Assembly: GCA_001600095.1 (NCBI GenBank)
Contig: BCIX01000006.1
Location: forward strand, 124,001-188,000
Reading direction: 5' to 3'
Origin: Bullera alba
Lineage: Eukaryota; Basidiomycota; Tremellomycetes; Tremellales; Bulleraceae
DNA: 64,000 nucleotides
Shown here: piece by piece, positions 57,451 through 64,000 of the stretch
Layout of the letters: each line of letters begins with the position of its first letter
Position numbering within the stretch: the first letter of the stretch is position 1
The notes under the pieces: model-generated
Database searches by the model: none
The model's input: only the letters and a program-made list of their open reading frames with translations
Told to the model about the DNA's origin: nothing
Position numbers and translations under genes: made by a program

Positions 57451-57746
57451 AGAGCATCAGAGCGACTGCAAGGTGTGATGACCGTACAGGCAGAGGTAGA
57501 ATTCATGTTGTAAGAGTACACAGATGCATGGTAGCGCCACAGCAGCCAGCTCGACACTATATCTGAGACTGAGACCAGCTTCGTGTGCTTGTCGTCGTAC
57601 CTGCGTTACGATATGGCGAGTGACGTCCAGCTCCCAGCGTAGTAACCCCTGGCAAGACTCCAGGCCATGTCCTCATATTGCCTTGGGAGCGATGTTCCCG
57701 TGCGTCCATAACCACCGCTAGCGGAATCAGGCCGTCTGTCGGACTC
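57451..57746. other. Convergent 3' ends
   Basis: 296 bp between the stop codons of the seven-helix protein and frataxin; nothing else recognised. Confidence 0.5.
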
Positions 57747-58628
57747 TCACTGCAGTCCGGTCCCCTGCCACACCCCCTCATCCGCCCCTGCCTCTTCTAT
57801 GATCTTGGCCAATTCCCCATCGAGCAGTTTACCCAGACTGACCCCTTGTCTCCGATGATGGACCCACACCCCTTCGGGGCTGTACCCGAACCGCGCGGGA
57901 CCGCTCAGCGGGGACGAGATCCAGATTTGCTGATTGGGTGGTTGCTTGTTGATGACGAATGTGCCGGATGGAGTGGTGAGGTTCATGACCCCGGACTGGG
58001 GGCTGTTAGCGCTTCTGAAACGAGGTGTCTATCTCGGGAAAGTGGGAAGGATGGGTGTAGAGGAGAAGGTTGAGAAGTCCTGAGGAGCATCGGTAGAAGG
58101 AGTGATGGATCAAGTCAAGGTGACAATAGATGTTCCCCTGGAAAAACCCATGGCTCGCCGGAGCTGCGATACGGGAAGACGCTATCACCCACTCGGCCAC
58201 ACGGACTCACGCTGTACTCGACCTCCCAGCCGCTCGGCATGTCCTCGCACAGGGTCTCTATGTTCTCATGCATGATCTCCATGTCTCTTTCCGAGACGTC
58301 GTCGTACTCGTCCGTAGAGAGGGATCTGGGAGAGGATCAGCGGAACTGCACCGGGGGGTAGATTTGCTCACTTTATGGCGATCTCACCGGAGCTGGAGCG
58401 TGCCGGGGAGGAAGTGGACAATAACCTGGAGGCCATAGACTGAGATGAGCCAGCACCGGGCGATGAGATTAGACGACCATGCTGATTGCGGGGACTCGAG
58501 CTCGAGAGTAGACTGGAAGAGGATGATTGGGTTCCAATACTGCCCGGCCTCAAGCTAGAGACAGCGCGCGATCTGGGTCCAGTGGTGCGCAAAGCGGCGA
58601 TGCTCCTGGTAATCTTGCTAGCTCTCAT
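57747..58628 (-). CDS. YFH1: Frataxin, mitochondrial iron-sulfur cluster assembly factor
   Basis: Frataxin activates the mitochondrial cysteine desulfurase complex that builds Fe-S clusters. The first exon is a Ser/Arg-rich mitochondrial presequence ([20 protein letters not shown] onward). The next encodes the acidic first helix [20 protein letters not shown] with [12 protein letters not shown]. The last holds the beta sheet and second helix: [20 protein letters not shown], then [20 protein letters not shown], then [20 protein letters not shown]. The [17 protein letters not shown] signature is diagnostic. Start 58628 is the ATG giving the targeting peptide; an upstream ATG at 58760 in the same frame is less likely. 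The intron before VMNLTT (about 57999-58210) is over 200 nt. Confidence 0.95.
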
Positions 58629-59034
58629 GATTGCAGCCTGTGGTGGTGACGTTGAGCGAGTAGAGAAGATGAAGCGGTGGTAGTGGGTTGAGTATAGTTG
58701 CAGATCGATGGTGCACCAATGGCGACTTTTGGTTTTGCAAGTCTCCACCGCCAAATGCAAAAATCGCGGACTTGGTTGAAAATCGGTCGAGTCGAGCCTG
58801 GATCACATGCGACTGTCCTCCGTAAGACAACCTTCTGGTCTATGCTTAGCGCACTATCATACATGTTCAACCGCAACGTTGTCCTCTACACTAAGACATA
58901 CGTGCAAAGAGTGCAGTTCGGAACAACACAAATGCCACCCCCCTCCGGACTCTAGCCCAGAACGCACGTCTCGTCCATCGCCCCTGGGAACAGGGAGAGC
59001 GGATGCGAGGGAAGCCCAAACGCAGTGACCATAT
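58629..59034. other. Intergenic, frataxin upstream region
   Basis: 406 bp between two minus-strand genes; should hold the frataxin promoter. No other feature seen. Confidence 0.45.
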
Positions 59035-59526
59035 CTACACCCTGGTATCAGCCCCACCACTTTGCTGGTGATACTCGGACTCACTGCCGGAGATGGTCAA
59101 TAGCCACTGACAGTCCCTCTCCCACTGGGCTTTCAGCCTGTGATACTGGATTGAATCGCGGTGCTCCCGCCCTCCCAAATCATACGAGCCCGCATCGACG
59201 CTAGCCCTGTCGAAAACGCTTCCCTGATGGGGGCTAGGGAAGGAGAGTCGAGCGCGCCACCAATCCTGTATTCGGAGCTGGGCGGCCCACGAGGAATGCA
59301 GATCATCGAGTAGTTTCCTCAAGAGGAATTTATCTCCCGATCCCGAGAACAGAATTGGAATGAGCTCGGGGGCGAAGATGTCGCTGTCGGCGGGATGGGG
59401 TGGTGCGGGGGTGTAGTCCCGAGAATGGAGGGTGAAGGCGGTGAGGTCGGCAGAGTAGATCGGGACAGAGTTTGCCAGGTGGAAGACAGCGGCTAGATGG
59501 AGAAGGTACCGAAGGTTCAGACGCAT
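59035..59526 (-). CDS. Small secreted protein of unknown function
   Basis: 163 codons, one exon. The N-terminus MRLNLRYLLHLAAVFHLANS is a signal peptide with probable cleavage before VPIYSADL. The mature part is ~140 residues with few cysteines and a Trp-containing middle (SSWAAQLRIQDWWRARLSFP), ending SEYHQQSGGADTRV. No family recognised. The frame is open upstream to 59595 (MLQQDINTIL), but the downstream ATG at 59526 gives a clean signal peptide. No membrane helix after the signal. Confidence 0.6.
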   Translation of the reverse strand: MRLNLRYLLHLAAVFHLANSVPIYSADLTAFTLHSRDYTPAPPHPADSDIFAPELIPILFSGSGDKFLLRKLLDDLHSSWAAQLRIQDWWRARLSFPSPHQGSVFDRASVDAGSYDLGGREHRDSIQYHRLKAQWERDCQWLLTISGSESEYHQQSGGADTRV

Positions 59527-60000
59527 CTTGAGGCGAGGTGGAAGAGAGTCCAACGAGAGATATGTCAGGATAGTGTTGATGTCTTGCTGGAGCAAACGGG
59601 TTGTTTGGCTGTTGTATTAGGCGACTCTGTACTCCGTCAGTCACCCATTGCCTATATCCTTTGTCTCCAGATCCGGGTCCGTCCTTTGTCTGAGATCCTG
59701 ACAAAGGAGTGAGGAAGATCGGCAGCCTCCATCGCTTTTTGACGACAGGTGAAACCCAAGGAACGAGTGGGCCCTCAAGCAACCTAGCGTTCAAGGCCTA
59801 TAATCGGTCAGCGATGTGAGCGAAGGGCACAACGGTGTTTCCACCGGAGATGCCGTGTTGCCAGCCTGTCACTGGGTCCCCGGCAGCTTGCTACATCAAT
59901 CGAATACTTTACAACCGGTCCAATGCAATCGCTCGATGTCCGAACGTCTCCCAAGCGGCTCTCACCCGCCTACGGTGATCGCCCGCCACGTGTCGTTCTG
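59527..60000. other. Intergenic
   Basis: 474 bp between two minus-strand genes; no supportable feature. A CACGTGTCG site at 59988 is close to the stop codon of the next gene and is unlikely to be regulatory. Confidence 0.4.
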
Positions 60001-60768
60001 TCATCGCTTGCTCTCCATCTCCTCCAACTGCGACACGAGCGCGTCCATCGGGTCTACAGGTCCCGCCTTCGAGCTCTGCTGCGACTGCTGCTGCGATTGC
60101 GTCTGATTCTGCTGCGTACTCTGCACCGAGGTGAGGGAGTTGAGCGAGCCCAGTAGGTCCAGATTGTCTTTCGGCTGTGTGGCCGCTGTAGTCGGTTGCA
60201 ATAGCGAAGTGGGGTTGTATCCCGGTGCCAACTTGTGCAGTGCGTCCTTCCTAAAGCTTTTATCAGCTCCATAACCTCGAAAGCTCAGCTTGTTCAGTCG
60301 GGAGCGGGCAAGCCCAATTTGTGTGATGGACTCACTCCCTCTGCTCCTCTTCCACCTCGCGCTTGTGCAGGATCTCAGCATTACGCGCCCGTCTTTGAGC
60401 TATGGCTTCGTGAGGCGGGGGTTGTATTGACAGCACATGTTGTTCCAGGGTGAATGGGTAGACGAACTATCCGACTCGCATCAGTACAAGACACTCGCTT
60501 GAGATTCACTCACATATGCGGTGATGTCCTCTGGCAGGGGATGAATGTCATTAGGCAACTCCACCTGTCATTACACTCAGCCTTGGAACCATTCCAGAGG
60601 GACAAGAGAACCCGGACTTACGGCTTGAGGGAGCCATAGACTGGGAGACTTGATCAGCGGCACCGTACCTGCCGCCGAGTACTGCTGCGATATAGGCCCT
60701 TTTCAGCAAGGTCAGTTGGCTGGTTGCCGAGTGGGTAGATACTCACCTAGATCGGATATGGTGCCCAT
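60001..60768 (-). CDS. Conserved fungal protein of unknown function
   Basis: Five exons join to about 180 residues: MGTISDL, PISQQYSAAGTVPLIKSPSL, VELPNDIHPLPEDITAY, FVYPFTLEQHVLSIQPPPHE with AIAQRRARNAEILHKREVEE, and KDALHKLAPGYNPTSLLQPT. The conserved-looking core is the DITAYFVYPFTLEQH segment, followed by a charged helix with Arg/Glu and the KDALHKLAPGYNP motif. The tail is Gln/Ser-rich (about ten Gln residues) and ends MDALVSQLEEMESKR, a short helix. I have seen similar arrangements in uncharacterised fungal proteins but cannot name one. It shares the 256-bp divergent promoter with eIF2B-beta, which contains the CACGTG site. Confidence 0.75.
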
Positions 60769-60864
60769 TGTGCTTTGTGCTGGAGTAGCGAGTGATTACA
60801 TCGTTGGCATTGACAACACAGTGCTCGTCGTCATCATCTCCGATGTCACCGCCATGTGGAAATG

Positions 60865-60883
60865 TCACGTGACTCGTGACTCG
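60865..60883. promoter_or_regulatory. E-box with TCACGTGACTCG, second copy in a divergent promoter
   Basis: The 12-mer TCACGTGACTCG (60865-60876) is identical to the one at 21985-21996, and a further TGACTCG follows directly (60877-60883). It lies ~97 bp from the unknown protein's start and ~150 bp from the eIF2B-beta start. Binding by a bHLH factor (CACGTG) or bZIP factor (TGACTC) is possible, but not shown. Confidence 0.5.
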
Positions 60884-61024
60884 ATATTCCAACTCTTACC
60901 TCAACTCTCCCGCCTGTCCACCCAACTTCCTTGCCCATCTACGTGTACGTGTATTGCGATCTCGACTAGCTCAACACGATCCCGTCAGACTCAGAGGTGA
61001 CCAGACATCACGAAAAGGTACAAA

Positions 61025-62907
61025 ATGGTCGCGCCAAGTATCGTGAGTAGCCACACCTCGCAACTTCTGTACCCACTCCCTTGTCAACAATGTTCATCGT
61101 GTCGCTACCTCGCATTGGCATCACTGACGACGATGATGACGAGCAGAGAACCTCGGATCCGAATATCAAGCTCACTGAGGCGCTATGCACGTCCTTGCGA
61201 AGACGGTGAGTTAGAGGACCACTGGATCGTGGAGGAAGCAAGAACCTAACAGATTAGACAAATTGTCGGTTCGAGAAATGTTGCGCTGGCCACTGCAGCC
61301 CTGGTGCAGGCGCTAGTGAGGACGGCAAAGTTCAACACGATAGATGAGCTCTTGTTGCTCCTCAAAGCTGTGGGCAAGCGGATCCAAGAGGCCAATCCAA
61401 AGGGTAAGTTGGCCTCCAGTAGCAATACAAGGCGTTTGGCCGTCGCGAGGACATTGTGGACAGAACTCACACCCTTTCCTAGAACTCGCCTCTGGAAACA
61501 TTATCCGACGGATCCTCCGATTGATCAGGGAGGAGTATAGAGCAGCTGCACTAGCTGCCCAAGCCTCGGCACCACCTTCCACCCCAGGGACACCCTACCT
61601 CGGTCCCGAGACGCCCGGCCTTCACGCCCCTTCGAATCACTACCTCTCCAATGACCTCAGCTTCTCCTCTCCCTCCCAGGCCAACTCGGGTGGCTCCAAC
61701 GTCCCCATGGCGCGGCAACCCTCTTTGAGCAATTTCGTCGCCATGCGACATTCTCGCGCACAACTAGAGCGCGCGGGCAGCGTACTGGAGTTGTCGGCCT
61801 CCACTACGAGTCTATTCACCTCTCCGAGTCCCAACCAAGTGCCAACGAGGCAGTCGTCGCTAGACGAGCTAGTATCGCTTGCATCCTCAGCCACACCTCG
61901 GCCTGGCATGACGAGCGGCACGTCGAGCGGAGTGGGCAGCAGGACGGACGTCCGGAAAGCGAGCTTGGGAAGTCCAAACTTTGGTCAATTGGGCTTGGGC
62001 GGCACCGACGGAGACGACTTCATGAAGCAGAGTGCAAAGTTGAAGCCGGTCCTCATCCAGGCGATCGAAGAGGTGGTAGGAGAGCTGGAGACGACGCACG
62101 AGGACGTGGCAAAGGGCGCAAGGGAGCATATCCACTCGTCGTGAGTATCGTCGTGTTTGACGATCAGCACCGCTACGATAAGCACCCCTGGATGAGGCGC
62201 TCATTCAATTGCTTAGCGAGGTTATCCTCACTTTGGGCCACTCGAAGACTGTCGAGGCGTTTTTGAGAAACGCATATAGAGATCGAAAGTTTACTGTGAT
62301 CGTGGCCGAGTCTGCGCCTTCGTGAGTCATCCCCCCGTACCATCTATTCAGCACGCTGGGCTTATCACCCACCTGCTAGGTACCTTGGCCACTCCATGGC
62401 GACCGCCTTGTCCTCTGCAAACATCCCCGTCCTGCTCGTCCCCGACTCGTCTCTATACGCACTCATGCCGCGCGTCACCAAAGTCCTCCTCGGGGCACAC
62501 TCTGTTCTCGCCAACGGCGGTCTATTCGCCCTGTCGGGTTCCCTCACCGTGGCCCTGGCGGCGAAACAGCATTCGAAACCGGTAGTCGTGACGTCTGGTC
62601 AATTCAAGTTTGCCCCCGTGTGGAATCTCTATCACGAGTACTCTGCCATCGACTTCAAATCCCCAGGAGACGTCATGGGGTATAAAGGAAACGGAGGGGG
62701 TGGTGGCGTTGAGAGCGTCGAGGCCCTTGATCCTTACTACGACTACATCAGGCCAGAGCTCGTCAACTTGTTCGTCACCAACGAGTGAGTTTCAGGGTTT
62801 TGGTTGGGAGTGAAGAGGCTGACACGAAGCGCAGAGGTGATCACCCGCCGTCGTACATCTACCGACTTATCAAAGAGGCCTACGACGATGAAGACGTCGA
62901 GTTGTAG
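61025..62907 (+). CDS. GCD7: Translation initiation factor eIF2B subunit beta
   Basis: Regulatory beta subunit of eIF2B, the guanine-nucleotide exchange factor for eIF2. Exons: [41 protein letters not shown] with [20 protein letters not shown]; then [21 protein letters not shown] Ser/Pro-rich insertion of about 170 residues follows ([20 protein letters not shown] onward), then [51 protein letters not shown] and the C-terminal Rossmann-like part [60 protein letters not shown] and [19 protein letters not shown]. Intron 1 acceptor (near 61135-61145) is uncertain. Order and motifs match the family; the insertion is longer than in yeast. Confidence 0.9.
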
Positions 62908-63052
62908 ACCGTCGCCGAGATAGCATCGTTCGCAGGAGCTCGCATGTCATTCGAAGTATATCCCTCATCATTGGTATACTCAAGCATGCAAGGTATCCTA
63001 CAATAACACATAGCTCGGTGCCAGATCGACTCTCCGCTCCTCCCACACTGTC

Positions 63053-63997
63053 TCACTTCCCGTACACTATGGATTCTAACTCCCGCACAATCCTCCCCAT
63101 CCGCTTGCTCACAGTCCACCTCGACCATCTCTGTGGGCGGAGCTCAGTAGCGTGGACCATGTCCCCGGAACCTGGTACTTGTCCTTCAAACTTCGATTCA
63201 TCGCCTTCCTCCTCGCTCCCTCGCTCGCTGACATTCTCCATGAACGCCTGCCGCTCGATATCCGTTTCTTCCAATTGTCCATCTTCGGAAACGTCGTTTG
63301 CTTGTCGGACATGCTCGTATGGCGTCATGTGCTGTTTCTCTGCCTCCCCTCCGACTCCGGTAAACTTGTCCTCCATTGCTCTGAACACCTGTAGAAGCGT
63401 CTCGGGGTCGCCATTCGTCACTCTGTTGAATGCTGCCATGATGTCGCCGACTTCGTTTGGCGTCGGCGCGAGGTTGTGACTACCTCGCTGGGGGATGAGC
63501 CCCATGAATTGCCCAAAGAGGCCTTGCAGGATTTCGATATTGTACATCCCGGCCAGTCTCGACATCGAGGTCGAGTGGTCCCTCTGTTCGTCGGTTTGCC
63601 GGTCGGAAATTTCCCCTCTGACGGCTCGACTCGTAGCGACGGATGTCTCCTCGGGGAAGAATGACTCTCCACTTTGCCGGCCGGTGGAGCTTGGAGCATC
63701 GGCCCCTCGGGACCAAATGTCCGTGATGAGCGACATGTCCTTTGCCCCGTTGTTGCGAGCAGTCCTAGCTCCCGAGGTTCGTCGTTTACCCGCAGAGGAT
63801 TCGGCGTCAAGGCCGATGGCTACTTGTCCAATCTCTCCATCGGCGCCCTGGGGACTTTGAATGGCGGCGAGCGTCTTTGATCCGAAAGATCGCTTGGGCC
63901 TACCGACCTGCGCCTCCGGCGAGGAGGGGAACAGGAATGCCGCTGCGCCAATCTTGTTCTGAACCCTCTGGCCAAACAGGACGAAACCTCGGAACAA
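63053..63997 (-). CDS. Unknown acidic protein, 5' end outside the window
   Basis: 314 open codons running to the right edge without an ATG (the frame begins GLFRGFVLFGQRVQNKIGAA), so the N-terminus is missing. The visible part starts with a possible hydrophobic stretch (GFVLFGQ ... AAAFLFPSSPEAQ), then a basic patch (RPKRSFGSKT), then polar, acidic sequence with a helical segment (YNIEILQGLFGQFMGLIPQR; VGDIMAAFNRVTNGDPETLL) and a Glu-rich region (ERGSEEEGDESKFEGQ). It ends ELESIVYGK. No introns, no family recognised. It converges with eIF2B-beta across 145 bp. Confidence 0.6.
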   Translation of the reverse strand: MFRGFVLFGQRVQNKIGAAAFLFPSSPEAQVGRPKRSFGSKTLAAIQSPQGADGEIGQVAIGLDAESSAGKRRTSGARTARNNGAKDMSLITDIWSRGADAPSSTGRQSGESFFPEETSVATSRAVRGEISDRQTDEQRDHSTSMSRLAGMYNIEILQGLFGQFMGLIPQRGSHNLAPTPNEVGDIMAAFNRVTNGDPETLLQVFRAMEDKFTGVGGEAEKQHMTPYEHVRQANDVSEDGQLEETDIERQAFMENVSERGSEEEGDESKFEGQVPGSGDMVHATELRPQRWSRWTVSKRMGRIVRELESIVYGK

Positions 63998-64000
63998 GCC

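Overview
The window is nuclear DNA from a basidiomycete yeast, most likely a Tremellomycete (Cryptococcus/Kwoniella/Saitozyma relatives). Evidence: genes packed on both strands, most coding regions cut by many short introns (often 40-60 nt) with GTGAGT/GTAAGT donors, CTGAC- or CTAAC-type branch sites and AG acceptors, moderately high GC, and core eukaryotic proteins such as Atg1, Sec1, SRP14, Sen15, eIF2B-beta and frataxin. No bacterial operon, CRISPR array, rRNA or convincing tRNA was found. Reading frames had to be joined across introns by eye, so multi-exon gene models are predictions.

Layout. 1-6.4 kb: a gene tail at the left edge, an intronless four-helix membrane protein (-), a 2.1 kb gene-free stretch, and a cysteine-rich secreted protein with ten predicted exons (+). 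6.8-11.3 kb: mitochondrial Obg GTPase (+) facing an FAD oxidoreductase (-). 12-15.4 kb: two tandem paralogues of an unrecognised family (-), one carrying proline-rich and RGG-rich extensions. 16-19.5 kb: autophagy kinase Atg1 (-). 21-26.3 kb: SRP14 (-), FRG1 homologue (+), Pro2 (-), KIN17 homologue (+). 26.6-31.5 kb: NIPA-type Mg transporter (+) and two small unknown proteins (-), with a heptanucleotide repeat and a three-copy ~100 bp repeat between genes. 31.9-38.7 kb: tubulin-tyrosine-ligase-like protein (-), aldo-keto reductase (+), Sec1 (-). 39-41 kb: a doubtful ORF, a decayed copia-type gag fragment and a two-copy tandem repeat. 41.3-45.8 kb: importin-9/Kap114-type karyopherin (+). 46.3-52.6 kb: Sen15 (-), pyruvate dehydrogenase E1-beta (+), PA-TM-RING protein (+). 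53.6-57.5 kb: C2H2 zinc-finger protein (+) and an intronless seven-helix membrane protein (+). 57.7-64 kb: frataxin (-), small secreted protein (-), conserved unknown (-), eIF2B-beta (+), and a gene running off the right edge (-).

Most genes are unrelated housekeeping functions; there is no biosynthetic or defence cluster. The most unusual content is the tandem paralogue pair at 12-15.4 kb, with an RGG-rich ORF continuing in frame behind a TAG. Next come the retroelement fossil with its adjoining repeats, and a 12-base motif (TCACGTGACTCG) shared by two divergent promoters.
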